From NCBI GenBank assembly GCA_015231605.1, contig JADGBG010000009.1:1-50839 (forward strand): a stretch of 50,839 nucleotides of DNA, in the 5' to 3' direction. Below the pieces are notes generated by a model. That model was not told where the DNA came from. It did no database searches and was given only the letters and a program-made list of their open reading frames with translations. Positions 20,602 to 29,312 of the stretch are shown here, one piece after another. A program made the translations under genes and the position numbers. Numbering within the stretch: position 1 is the first letter of the stretch; every line of letters starts with the position of its first letter. This DNA is from Alphaproteobacteria bacterium. GTDB lineage: Bacteria; Pseudomonadota; Alphaproteobacteria; Rhodospirillales; Magnetovibrionaceae.

Positions 20602-20943
20602 TCACGCCTTCTTGACGAACTCCGACTTGAGCCCCATCGCGCCGATGCCGGGGATCTTGCAGTCGATGTCGTGGTCGCCGCCGACCAGGCGGATGTTTTT
20701 CACCTTGGTGCCGACCTTGACCACCGCGGACGAGCCCTTGACCTTGAGGTCCTTGATCACCACCACGGTGTCGCCATCGACGAGCACGTTGCCGACCGCA
20801 TCTTTGATCGTGGCGTCTTCGCCGGTGGATGCGTCGCCGCCGTCCCTGGCCCATTCGTGCGCGCATAGGGGACAAACGAGCATGGCGCCGTCTTCATAGG
20901 CGTATTCGCCGCCGCACTTGGGGCAGGGGGGCAGACCGCTCAT
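20602..20943 (-). CDS. YjdM/PhnA family zinc-ribbon protein
   Basis: A 113-residue protein with an N-terminal zinc ribbon ([13 protein letters not shown], then CPLCAHEW) and a C-terminal SH3-like PhnA domain ([17 protein letters not shown], then [17 protein letters not shown]). It was once linked to alkylphosphonate use because of its name, but the family has no firm catalytic role. A strong AGGAG site precedes the ATG. It follows the solute-binding protein gene with only 15 bases between them, so the two are probably co-transcribed. Confidence 0.9.
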   Translation of the reverse strand: MSGLPPCPKCGGEYAYEDGAMLVCPLCAHEWARDGGDASTGEDATIKDAVGNVLVDGDTVVVIKDLKVKGSSAVVKVGTKVKNIRLVGGDHDIDCKIPGIGAMGLKSEFVKKA

Positions 20944-20958
20944 CCGTGACGTTCTCCT

Positions 20959-21792
20959 TTAATCCAGCACCGCGATCGGCAAAAGGCCGTTGCGCTCGGC
21001 GTATTCGCGCAGCCGTCCGTCCGTTTTCGCCGCCGTGATGAATGCGTTGACGCGGGCCAGCCACGCCGGGTCGCCCTTGGGCACGGCATAGGCGTAAGGC
21101 GTGGGCGCGAGCGTGGTTTCCGGCTCCAGCAGACGGCCCCAGTCGCTCAACACGGCCATGCGCCGGCCGTAGGGATAGTCGGTCATGAACACGTCGGCGC
21201 GCCCGGCCTGGACTTCCTGCTCGCGGCCCTTGAAACTGTCCACGACGCTGAGCCGGGCGTGTTTGAGATAACCCAGCATCACCGGCTCCATGTAGGTGCC
21301 TTTCTGCACCACCACCACGTGACCGGCCTTGTCGATGTCGGCCCAGGTCTGGATGTCGGCGTTGGCCTTGTCGGAAATGCCATAGATGCCGCTGCTCAGG
21401 TGCGGGATGGAGAAGTCCATGTGTTCCTGACGGTCGGGGCGCACGCCGACGCCGTGCATGGCGATGTCGCAGGCGTCGTTTTCCATGTTTTCGACCAACT
21501 TGGCGAAGGAACTGTCGACGAATTCGACCTTGACGCCGAGATCCTTGGCGAAGGCCAGGGCCATGTCGATGTCGATGCCTTCCAACTCGCTCGTGCGCGG
21601 GTTGCGATAGCTGATGGCGAAGTAGTCCGGCCAGATGCACACCCGGAGCACGCCGCCGGATTGGATGGTGGCCAACCGATCGGCGGCCTGGACGCTGGGG
21701 GCGGACAATGTGATCGCGACCACCGCCAGCGCGCCGAAGACAGTGGCGAAACCGTCCCTAAGCGAGGGGCGGGCCATCGATTTAACGTTCAT
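20959..21792 (-). CDS. Periplasmic solute-binding protein, family 3 (amino-acid type)
   Basis: A 277-residue exported binding protein. The signal peptide runs to about residue 36 (VQA-AD). The mature part starts with the family-3 pattern RLATIQSGGVLRVCIWPDYFA and continues with LEGIDIDMALAFAKDLGVKVEFV, the hinge region and FMTDYPYGRRMAV. Proteins of this type bind amino acids or small organic ions for ABC importers or for sensor kinases. No permease or ATPase gene is present in the window, while a membrane histidine kinase starts 104 bases away in the opposite direction, so a sensing role is possible. The ATG at 21792 has TGGAGA upstream; longer in-frame extensions overlap the kinase and are rejected. 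Confidence 0.88.
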   Translation of the reverse strand: MNVKSMARPSLRDGFATVFGALAVVAITLSAPSVQAADRLATIQSGGVLRVCIWPDYFAISYRNPRTSELEGIDIDMALAFAKDLGVKVEFVDSSFAKLVENMENDACDIAMHGVGVRPDRQEHMDFSIPHLSSGIYGISDKANADIQTWADIDKAGHVVVVQKGTYMEPVMLGYLKHARLSVVDSFKGREQEVQAGRADVFMTDYPYGRRMAVLSDWGRLLEPETTLAPTPYAYAVPKGDPAWLARVNAFITAAKTDGRLREYAERNGLLPIAVLD

Positions 21793-21895
21793 TTCGGATC
21801 TCCAGTATCGTTTCGGGTCGGCGCATCCCAAGCCGTTCACAATAATCGTTTCATGGTGTATTGCTAGAGGGAGTATTTCAGGAAGTGGACCGCGC

Positions 21896-24001
21896 ATGTC
21901 GAATATCGAAGGATTGGTCGTCCCCGGCGCCTTGCGCAAAACCACCGCGCGGATTCTGTTCGGCGCGGTCGCCGTCATCGCGATGATGGTGCTGGTGTCC
22001 GCCATCGTCCTGTGGAACAGCCACGACCAGATGCATGAAGCCGTGTCCCACCGGCTGCAGACCGCGGCCACCTACAACGAACAGAGCCTGACCCGCACCC
22101 TGGAATCCATCGACGGAGCCCTGGAGCGGGTTTCCATCGGCGCCCGCGATGGGAACTTGGAAAAGACCCTGGACGACGTCCTCCGGTTTTCCCCGCATCT
22201 GCGCCAGATTCTGGTGATTGACGACAAGGGCCGCATCGTCGCGGACACCGCCAAAACGTTCTATGACGCCGAGGCCACGAACGCGGTCGATTTGGAGGAC
22301 CTCGGCATCGCCAAAACCGGGATGAAAAGCCTGGGCAGCCGGATGCGCATCGGCAAGGGGATCGCCAAGCGATTCATCGGTCCGGCGTCCGGCGTCGGGG
22401 TCTCGTCGCCCCATTGGTTGCTGCCCATCGCCTTGCTGGGGAACGAACGGGGCGGGCCGGGGGTGCACGTCGTCGCGGCGATCAATCCCACCGCCCTGAC
22501 GCCGAACCTGGACGCGGCGGTTTTTCGCGATCACGGCGAGGCGGCGATCACGTTGCTGGACGGCTCGATCATTCTGTCCAACGCCGCACTGCAAGGTGGT
22601 CTGTCGGCCATCCGCACGCCACGGGTTCCGGCGGAAATTTCTGCGCGCTATTTCGCAAGCGAGGCGGGGGTTCTGGCTGGAACTCTGCCGCAAAAACCGT
22701 CACTGGGGCTGATCGCCTATCAAGTGTCGCCGGTCTATCCCATCGCGGTGGTCGTCGCGGCCACGGACCAGGATATTTTCGACGGTTGGGCGGCGGACAA
22801 CCTGGCGCTTCTGTTGATCGCCATTTCCATTCCCTTCGTCAGCGCCGCCCTGATCGCCGTGTTCGGGATACAGGCGATCCAAAAGCTGCGTTTGGACGAA
22901 GGGGTGAGGGCGTTGTCGCGGGTGGTGGAGCAGAGCCCGGCTTCCCTCATCATCACCGACCCGACCGGGAAAATCCTCTATGTGAACGCGGCGTTCACCA
23001 ACCTGTTCGGTTACGAGCCCGGGGACGCCATCGGCCAGACGCCACGGCTTCTCAAAAGCGGCGGGGTCGGCGTCGATACGTACAATGAGCTCTGGCAAAC
23101 CATCAAGCAAGGCGGGGTCTGGCACGGGGAACTGGTCAACAAGAGCAAGGGCGGAGCCCTGAAATGGGTGGACGCCATCGTTTTCGGCGTGTCGGTGCAC
23201 GGCGGGGGGCCCGATTTCTTCGCCGCGATCGAAACCGACATCACCTTGAAAAAGGAATACGAGGAACGGCTCATCCGGGAAAAGATGCGCGCCGAGGCCG
23301 CCAACATCGCGAAAATGCAGTTCCTATCGTCCATGAGCCACGAACTGCGCACCCCGCTCAACGCGATTCTGGGCTTCGGGCAAGTGCTTGCGGCCAAGCA
23401 GAAGGATCCCCTGAGCAAAGGACAACGCGAAGGCTTGGACATGATCCTGAAGAACGGCGAGCACCTTTTGGACCTGGTGAACGAAGTCCTGGACCTCGCC
23501 CAGATCGACGCCGGGAACGTCGAGCTTGCTCCGAAGCGCCTGAATGTCACGGAATTGCTGACGGGATGCCAGTCCATCATGGGGCCGCAGGCCGGGGGGC
23601 GCGACATCGCCTTGACTTTGAACGTTCCGGCCGAACTGGAGGTGTGGGCAGATCCCCCGAGACTGCGCCAGGTGATTTTGAACTTGCTGTCCAACGCGGT
23701 GAAATACAACCGCGCGCACGGCGAAGTGCATGTTGGCGCCCAGGCCGGGGCGAACGGGATGGTGCGGATTTCCGTCCGGGACACCGGCGCGGGAATTCCC
23801 CCGGAGCTTCAGGACATGGTGTTCGAGCCGTTCAACCGTCTCGGCAAGGAAAACTCCAACGTCCAGGGCACGGGCATCGGCCTCAACATCTGCAGGGACC
23901 TGATCACGGCCATGGGCGGATCGATCGATTTCGAAAGCGGCGTGGGGGTGGGCAGCACCTTCTGGATCGACGTTCCGGCCCGCGAACCCGGGACGCCCTA
24001 A
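21896..24001 (+). CDS. Membrane sensor histidine kinase with extracytoplasmic sensor and PAS domain
   Basis: A 701-residue kinase. A first membrane helix (about 18-41) is followed by a periplasmic Cache-like region (about 45-295, with LRQILVIDDKGRIVADT), a second helix (about 298-325), a PAS domain (about 335-455, LIITDPTGKILYVNAAFTNLFGY is its core and is cited here in pieces: LIITDPTGKILYVN and AFTNLFGY), a HisKA domain with His482 in SMSHELRTPLN, and a HATPase domain with NLLSNAVKYN, DTGAGIPPEL and GTGIGLNICRDL. There is no HAMP and no receiver domain. The start at 21896 has AGGAAG upstream. Its stop overlaps the end of the opposing EAL-CZB gene by four bases. The divergent solute-binding protein is a possible ligand carrier. 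Confidence 0.9.
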   Translation: MSNIEGLVVPGALRKTTARILFGAVAVIAMMVLVSAIVLWNSHDQMHEAVSHRLQTAATYNEQSLTRTLESIDGALERVSIGARDGNLEKTLDDVLRFSPHLRQILVIDDKGRIVADTAKTFYDAEATNAVDLEDLGIAKTGMKSLGSRMRIGKGIAKRFIGPASGVGVSSPHWLLPIALLGNERGGPGVHVVAAINPTALTPNLDAAVFRDHGEAAITLLDGSIILSNAALQGGLSAIRTPRVPAEISARYFASEAGVLAGTLPQKPSLGLIAYQVSPVYPIAVVVAATDQDIFDGWAADNLALLLIAISIPFVSAALIAVFGIQAIQKLRLDEGVRALSRVVEQSPASLIITDPTGKILYVNAAFTNLFGYEPGDAIGQTPRLLKSGGVGVDTYNELWQTIKQGGVWHGELVNKSKGGALKWVDAIVFGVSVHGGGPDFFAAIETDITLKKEYEERLIREKMRAEAANIAKMQFLSSMSHELRTPLNAILGFGQVLAAKQKDPLSKGQREGLDMILKNGEHLLDLVNEVLDLAQIDAGNVELAPKRLNVTELLTGCQSIMGPQAGGRDIALTLNVPAELEVWADPPRLRQVILNLLSNAVKYNRAHGEVHVGAQAGANGMVRISVRDTGAGIPPELQDMVFEPFNRLGKENSNVQGTGIGLNICRDLITAMGGSIDFESGVGVGSTFWIDVPAREPGTP

Positions 24002-25242
24002 GAGAACCTGCTGAATCTCGGGAGTTCGTTTCGCGCGTCGTCTTCGTCGTCGGCGCGGCTGAAGTTCTCGCGCAGCCCCTCGGCGAACGACAGCGCGACG
24101 ATGCGCGACACTTCCTGATCGACCTGTTCGGAGAGTTGCAGGAAGGCGTTCGACGCCTCGATGATCGCTTCGTGGTCCGGTTGGGCCTTGACCGTCTTGA
24201 TCAGCGCGTCGCCGGCGACATGCATCTGATTGTGCAGGTCCTTGAGCCTTTTGTAGACCCGTTCCGAGAACCCTGCCTTTTCCATGTCTCGGTACCATTG
24301 GCCCAGCCGGCAATAGGCGGCGTGATGGCGCAGGTCCATCTTGGGCAGGTTCACCCATTCCTCCGGCCGGGTCATGGTCATGGTGTAGACCGTGTCCAGA
24401 ACCTTGCGGCGATAGGCCAGGTGGTTGCTCCAGGCGTTGTACAGAAACCCCAGCTCACATGAAGGCCAGGACGGATCGTCCTTGAGAACTTGGATGAAGC
24501 TCTCTATGGGCTGGGGGCGGGCCATCCAGAATCCCTGGGCCTCGCTGCACCCGGACGCCAGCAGAAAGGCGTACACGGTTTCGTTTTCGATCCCCTCGGC
24601 GATGGTCTTGATGTTCATGTCGCGCGCCATCTTCAGGCTGGAGCGGACGATATGGGTGTTTTTCGGATCCTCGCTCATGCGCCCGACCACGCCCTGGTCG
24701 ATCTTGAGGGAGGAAAACGGCAGCTGGCTTAACGCGTCCAGAGATGAATAGCCGGTGCCGAAGTCGTCCATGACGATTTCGACGCCCAGCGCCACCAAAT
24801 CCAGCAGCGTGGCGTGAATCCGTCCGGATTGGTGAACGATGGCGGTTTCCGTGATTTCGATCTGAATGTTGCCGGGACTGATGATTTGGTTGCCGATGTA
24901 GCTGCGCAGCATCTTCACCAGGTAGGGAGACAGCAAGTCCAGGGCGGACACGTTGAAGGCGATTTGAATGTCGGGTTTCAGCGCGCGCAGGCGGGCGATG
25001 TCCTGGACCAGTTCATTGACCATCACGGCGGTGATGTCGGTGATGAAGCCGCTTTCTTCACATTGGGGAAGGAACAGCCCCGGCGGCACCAGGGATCCGT
25101 CTGATTTTTTCCAGCGCAACAAGGCCTCTCCGCCGACGATGCGGCCGGAATGGAAGGAAATTTTCGGCTGATAATGGAAACACAGCTCGCCCGCGTGCAA
25201 CGCGGCCTCGATTTCGGCGAGCGGAATTGCGCTGTTGTCCAT
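23998..25242 (-). CDS. EAL-domain c-di-GMP phosphodiesterase fused to a CZB-like zinc domain
   Basis: A 414-residue soluble protein. The EAL domain (about 8-252) has every catalytic residue expected for an active enzyme: E39-A-L, N97 in NVSA, E129 and E132 in EITE, D159-D160 in DDFGTG, K180, E216 in AEGIE, and Q236 before GFWMARP. It should cut c-di-GMP to pGpG. The second half (about 262-385) looks like a CZB domain: H274-L-A-Y, C311-R-L-G-Q-W and H337-N-Q-M-H341, although the gap between the first His and the Cys is longer than usual. Zinc or redox control of the phosphodiesterase is inferred. The ATG at 25242 (GGAGAAG upstream) is preferred over 25269. Confidence 0.87.
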   Translation of the reverse strand: MDNSAIPLAEIEAALHAGELCFHYQPKISFHSGRIVGGEALLRWKKSDGSLVPPGLFLPQCEESGFITDITAVMVNELVQDIARLRALKPDIQIAFNVSALDLLSPYLVKMLRSYIGNQIISPGNIQIEITETAIVHQSGRIHATLLDLVALGVEIVMDDFGTGYSSLDALSQLPFSSLKIDQGVVGRMSEDPKNTHIVRSSLKMARDMNIKTIAEGIENETVYAFLLASGCSEAQGFWMARPQPIESFIQVLKDDPSWPSCELGFLYNAWSNHLAYRRKVLDTVYTMTMTRPEEWVNLPKMDLRHHAAYCRLGQWYRDMEKAGFSERVYKRLKDLHNQMHVAGDALIKTVKAQPDHEAIIEASNAFLQLSEQVDQEVSRIVALSFAEGLRENFSRADDEDDARNELPRFSRFS

Positions 25243-25511
25243 CACTTCTCCGGTGTCTCCCCAGGGCAATCGGGTGAACCCGATCGCCCTTATCTTTTCG
25301 CCCCCTCAAGCGCCGGGCGGGCGCATCCGCGCCCTTGGCTCGCTCCGCCGACGCTCCGCGCGGCCTCATTGGCCGTTGGAAAGCCTCCGTCCAGGCGGCG
25401 GCGGAGTATTTTCCTTCACCCGATCAACCCCCCAGACGTTTGGCTGGGAAAACGTAACAGGGGGGCGGGGCGGGCGCAATCCCCGTGGGGCGTCGTTAAT
25501 TTAAGGAAAAT

Positions 25512-26858
25512 CTAATACGCGTATTCGCGAAAGATCGGGTCGATGTTGTTCTTCCACCGGCGTTCATAGGCGAACAGCAGGTCCTCCGCGGGCGTCAGGC
25601 CGGATTCCGCGATTTGGAAAAGCGGCTTGAGGAACCGGCTTTCGTCCAATCCGACGTTGTCGAGCCGTTGGCGGCGCACCAAGCCCTGGTGAGACAGTTC
25701 CAGCATGGTCATGGCGATGTCGCCGACCTTGCCGCCGCGGAACGGGGTGTTGAGGGCCCGGCGCGGTACCTCGGCGCGGAGAAGCGCGTGTTCCTCGGCG
25801 GTCCAGTCCTTGATCAATTCCCACGCCCCGTCCAGGGAAGAGGGATCGTACAACAGCCCCACCCACAACGCCGACAGCGCGCAGATGCGGTTCCACGGCC
25901 CACCGTCGGCGCCGCGCATTTCCAGATAGCGCTTGAGCCGGACTTCCGGAAACGCCGTGGTCAGATGGTCTTCCCAGTCCTTGAGGGTCGGGCGTTCCCC
26001 CGGCAGGGCCGGGAGCTTGCCGGCCATGAAGTCGCGGAACGACTGGCCCGAAGCGTCGATGTAGCGCCCGTGGCGATAAACGAAGTACATCGGCACGTCC
26101 AGCATGTAGTCCACGTAACGTTCGAACCCGAAACCGTCCTCGAAGAGGAACGGCAGGCTGCCGGTGCGGTCGGGATCGGTGTCGGTCCAGATGTGGCTGC
26201 GAAAGCTAAGAAAACCCGAGGGCTTGCCCTCGCGGAACGGGGAATTGGCGAACAGCGCGGTGGCGATGGGTTGCAGCGCCATTGAAACCCGGAACATCTT
26301 GACCATGGTGGCTTCGGAATCGAAGTCCAGGTTGACCTGCACGGTGCAGGTGGCCTGCATCATGTGCAGGCCCAATTGGCCGCGCTTGGGCATGTAGGAT
26401 TTCATGATGCCGTAGCGTCCCTTGGGCATCCACGGCAACTCGTCGATGTGCCATTTGGGCTGGTAGCCGACGCCGAGGAACGCGATGTCCATTTCGCGGG
26501 CCACGGCCTTGACCTGGTTGAGGTGATGTCCGACCTCGTCGCAGGTTTCGTTGATGCTTTCGAGCGGCGCGCCGGACAATTCCAGCTGCCCCGCGGGCTC
26601 CAGCGTGATGGACGAGCCGTCGTCCTGCTTCAGGGCGATGACGTTGCCGTTCTCAAGAACGGGTTCCCAGCCGAACCGCGTGAGCTTTTCCAGCAGCACC
26701 CGAATGCCCTGGTCGCCGTCGTATTCCAGCGGGCGCAGGGTCGACAGGTGGTAGGCGAACTTTTCGTGCTCGGTGCCGATGCGCCAGCGGTCGCGGGGCT
26801 TGCAGCCGCCTTCCATGTATTCGACCAGGGTGCGCGTGTCGGTGATGGGCTCGTTCAT
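25512..26858 (-). CDS. gshA: Glutamate-cysteine ligase, plant/alphaproteobacterial type
   Basis: A 448-residue enzyme for the first step of glutathione synthesis, joining glutamate and cysteine with ATP. The typical start of this class is present ([15 protein letters not shown], with the metal-binding Glu), followed by [36 protein letters not shown] and [15 protein letters not shown]. Length and motifs match the GCS2 type-3 enzymes of alphaproteobacteria and plants rather than the E. coli type. It lies two bases after rsmE on the same strand, with GAGAAGG in the end of that gene as its ribosome site, so the two are translationally coupled. Confidence 0.95.
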   Translation of the reverse strand: MNEPITDTRTLVEYMEGGCKPRDRWRIGTEHEKFAYHLSTLRPLEYDGDQGIRVLLEKLTRFGWEPVLENGNVIALKQDDGSSITLEPAGQLELSGAPLESINETCDEVGHHLNQVKAVAREMDIAFLGVGYQPKWHIDELPWMPKGRYGIMKSYMPKRGQLGLHMMQATCTVQVNLDFDSEATMVKMFRVSMALQPIATALFANSPFREGKPSGFLSFRSHIWTDTDPDRTGSLPFLFEDGFGFERYVDYMLDVPMYFVYRHGRYIDASGQSFRDFMAGKLPALPGERPTLKDWEDHLTTAFPEVRLKRYLEMRGADGGPWNRICALSALWVGLLYDPSSLDGAWELIKDWTAEEHALLRAEVPRRALNTPFRGGKVGDIAMTMLELSHQGLVRRQRLDNVGLDESRFLKPLFQIAESGLTPAEDLLFAYERRWKNNIDPIFREYAY

Positions 26859-26860
26859 GG

Positions 26861-27625
26861 TCAGGCCTTCTCGTCGGATGCGTTGCGGTGCGGGGGCAGG
26901 GCGTTCGCCACGGCCAAGACGGTTATGGCGGCGGTTTCGGCGCGTAAGATGAGCGCGCCCAAATTCACGGCGCTAGATTTGGGCAGCTTGAGGACGGCGT
27001 CAAGCTCTCCGTCTTCGAAGCCGCCTTCGGGGCCGATGAGAAAACCGAGCGGCCCCGCCGTCGCCCGGATCGCCTCGGCGAGCGGGGCGGCCTCGCGCCG
27101 TTCCGCGGCCACCAGAAGGGCGCGGTCGGCGGGCCACGCGCCCGCCAAGCGCTCCAGCAGGACGGGGGCGAGCAGCCGCGGCAGGGTCAGGCGTTCGCAC
27201 TGTTCGGCGGCGTCGACGACTTGCTGGGCCAGCCGTTCCATCTTGAGACGGCGGTTTTCGGTGCGCCGGGTGATGACGGGCAGCAGGCATTCCGCGCCAA
27301 GTTCCACGGCCTTTTCCACCACCATGTCGAGGCGGTCTTTCTTCAACGGCGCGAAGGCGAGCCACGGGCCGGGCTCGCTTTGCTGCGGGCGGATGCGTTC
27401 CAGGCACAGCGCCCGGGCGGATGCCTTGCCCAGCGCCGTCAGTTCGGCCCACCATTCGCCGTCCCGGCCGTTGAACAGCGTCACCACGTCGCCGGTCTTG
27501 GCGCGCAGCACGGCGCGCATCTTGTGCGCGGCCGCGGGGCCGAGTTCCGCCGTCACGTCTTCGCCCAGCGAAGATTCCGTATACAGACGCGAAAGGGACC
27601 GGTAAGGCGAAGGCGTTGAGTTCAT
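26861..27625 (-). CDS. rsmE: 16S rRNA (uracil-1498-N3)-methyltransferase
   Basis: A 254-residue SPOUT methyltransferase that modifies U1498 in the small-subunit decoding region. An N-terminal PUA-like domain (about 1-75) precedes the knotted catalytic domain with [54 protein letters not shown] and [13 protein letters not shown] at the SAM-binding knot. The start is an ATG at 27625 with a weak ribosome site; a much longer open frame reaching 28540 covers ubiA in antisense and is rejected. It heads the rsmE-gshA unit and diverges from ubiA. Confidence 0.94.
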   Translation of the reverse strand: MNSTPSPYRSLSRLYTESSLGEDVTAELGPAAAHKMRAVLRAKTGDVVTLFNGRDGEWWAELTALGKASARALCLERIRPQQSEPGPWLAFAPLKKDRLDMVVEKAVELGAECLLPVITRRTENRRLKMERLAQQVVDAAEQCERLTLPRLLAPVLLERLAGAWPADRALLVAAERREAAPLAEAIRATAGPLGFLIGPEGGFEDGELDAVLKLPKSSAVNLGALILRAETAAITVLAVANALPPHRNASDEKA

Positions 27626-27679
27626 TCGGACATCATAGGCGTGTTTGCAATGGGATGCATCTTTGACGTAAAACAAGGC

Positions 27680-28621
27680 ATGACTGAAACCGTGAACGCC
27701 GCCAAGCCCGCCGGGAAGACCGAAAGCGACCGCCAGGACCAAAGCTGGATCGCGCGGGCCACGCCCGGACCGTTGCGTCCCTACATGTTCCTGATGCGGC
27801 TCGACCGGCCGTGGGGGTCGTGGCTGTTGCTGTTGCCGTGCTGGTGGTCGGTGAGCCTGGCGTCCGGCGGCGGCTGGCCGGATCTCGGGTTGATGGCGCT
27901 GTTCGCCCTGGGCGCGGTGATCATGCGCGGAGCCGGGTGCGTGATGAACGACATCGCGGACCGCGATTTCGACGGTCAGGTGGCGCGCACCGCCAACCGT
28001 CCCATTCCCAGCGGCCAGGTGACGGTCAGGCAAGCGCTCGCGTTTCAGATCTTCCTGGGCTTCGTGGGACTCGCCATCCTGGTGCAGTTCAATCTCTTCG
28101 CCATCGGGGTGGGCATCCTCTCGCTGACCACCGTGCTGGTCTACCCCTACATGAAGCGGTTCACCTATTGGCCGCAGATCTTCCTGGGGCTGTCCTTCAA
28201 TTGGGGCGCGTTGCTGGGCTGGGCGGCGGTGAAGGGCTCCATGGACCCGGCGGCCGTGGTCTTGTACGTGGCGGGCATCTTCTGGACGCTCGGCTACGAC
28301 ACCATCTACGCCCACATGGATAAGGACGACGACGCCCTGGTCGGCATCAAGTCGACCGCCCTCAAGCTGGGCGACGCGACGCCCAAATGGCTGGTGTTTT
28401 TTTACGCAATGGTGATCGCGCTGGCCGCCGTGGCCGGGGAACTGGCGGGCTTGAGCATCTGGTACTACGCCGCCCTCGCGCCCGCCGCCCTGCACCTGGG
28501 CTGGCAGATCCGGGGCCTCGACATCCACGACCCCAAACAATGCCTGTCGCGCTTCAAGTCCAACCGCGACTTCGGCCTGCTTTTGCTGGCGGCCATACTG
28601 GTGGGGCAGCTGGTGCGCTGA
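27680..28621 (+). CDS. ubiA: 4-hydroxybenzoate polyprenyltransferase
   Basis: A 313-residue inner-membrane prenyltransferase that attaches the polyprenyl tail to 4-hydroxybenzoate in ubiquinone synthesis. Both Asp-rich motifs are present: NDIADRDFDGQ and DTIYAHMDKDDD, on cytoplasmic loops between about eight transmembrane helices; ARTANRPIPSGQVT is also conserved. The ATG at 27680 (MTETVNAAK) is preferred; a GTG at 27641 and an ATG at 27650 upstream add a tail not typical of the family. It is divergent from rsmE, and the UbiD homologue for the next pathway step lies about 2.7 kb further on. Confidence 0.94.
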   Translation: MTETVNAAKPAGKTESDRQDQSWIARATPGPLRPYMFLMRLDRPWGSWLLLLPCWWSVSLASGGGWPDLGLMALFALGAVIMRGAGCVMNDIADRDFDGQVARTANRPIPSGQVTVRQALAFQIFLGFVGLAILVQFNLFAIGVGILSLTTVLVYPYMKRFTYWPQIFLGLSFNWGALLGWAAVKGSMDPAAVVLYVAGIFWTLGYDTIYAHMDKDDDALVGIKSTALKLGDATPKWLVFFYAMVIALAAVAGELAGLSIWYYAALAPAALHLGWQIRGLDIHDPKQCLSRFKSNRDFGLLLLAAILVGQLVR

Positions 28622-29308
28622 TCAAATCCGCAGCGCATCCTTGGCCAATATTTCGGTGCGTCGGGCCCGCGTCTCTTCGCTGTCGATCTGCGCGCGGATG
28701 AAATCGTCGAGCGGTGTTTCGGGTTCCAGGCGGGTGCGGACGTGGTCGAGGATTTGTTCCTGGGTCATGGCCGGCCACAGGCGGTTTTCGGTGGTGATGG
28801 CGCTGAGCGCCACCGGTTGGCCGTCGCGGTTGAGGCAGCCGCGCCGGGACAGATAGGCGAACAGGTCGTCCACTGGGTCGCCGCCGTCGATTTCCAGCCG
28901 CGCGCCGGCCAGGCGGATGAAGTCGTAGTTCACGCCCACGGCCTCACTGTCGTGCATGTGTTCCAACTGCTCGTCGGTCAGTAGGGTGACATACAGCTCG
29001 GCCGCCGCGCCCGGCGCGCGGGCCAGCGTGGCGGGAATGGCGCCATAGCGCGAAACGTGGGCGCTGTAGACCGCGTCGAAATCGTAAAGGCGCGCTCGCA
29101 GCACCGGAATGGGGAACTTCAGAAGTTGCGGAACCGGGGCGAACTTGGCGGCCAGGCGGTCGGGCGAGGCGTTCGATCCCGCCGCCACGACGGCATGGCG
29201 GCACCCCACGCACGGCGGTTCCGGCAAATCGCGCCAGCCGTCACGGTAGAGGACATAAGAGCCGCCGGGAATGAAATAAGGGTACGCCTTGGCGTGGTCG
29301 ACGGGCAT
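28622..29308 (-). CDS. Unknown protein with a gamma-glutamylcyclotransferase-like fold
   Basis: A 228-residue cytoplasmic protein, not assigned to a named family. Three points recall the GGCT/AIG2 fold: AVVAAGSNASPDRL resembles the YGSN substrate loop, MHDSEAVGVNYDFIRL resembles the segment around the catalytic Glu followed by Tyr, and DDLFAYLSRRG resembles the following strand. The N terminus has CVGCRH, a possible metal-binding CxxC. The C-terminal 60 residues are helical and charged. It begins four bases after the HD-GYP stop and is surely translated from the same message. If the fold is right, a glutamyl or similar cyclising activity is possible, but this is a weak inference. Confidence 0.6.
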   Translation of the reverse strand: MPVDHAKAYPYFIPGGSYVLYRDGWRDLPEPPCVGCRHAVVAAGSNASPDRLAAKFAPVPQLLKFPIPVLRARLYDFDAVYSAHVSRYGAIPATLARAPGAAAELYVTLLTDEQLEHMHDSEAVGVNYDFIRLAGARLEIDGGDPVDDLFAYLSRRGCLNRDGQPVALSAITTENRLWPAMTQEQILDHVRTRLEPETPLDDFIRAQIDSEETRARRTEILAKDALRI

Positions 29309-29312
29309 GACC

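Noticed and set aside
25270-25511. GC-rich gap after gshA with several short palindromes such as GGCC-TCATT-GGCC
   Set aside because: The arms are too short and there is no T run; no RNA gene or terminator can be supported.
27626-28540. N-terminal extension of rsmE
   Set aside because: It is antisense to ubiA and consists of Arg, His and Gln repeats; the family start is at 27625.
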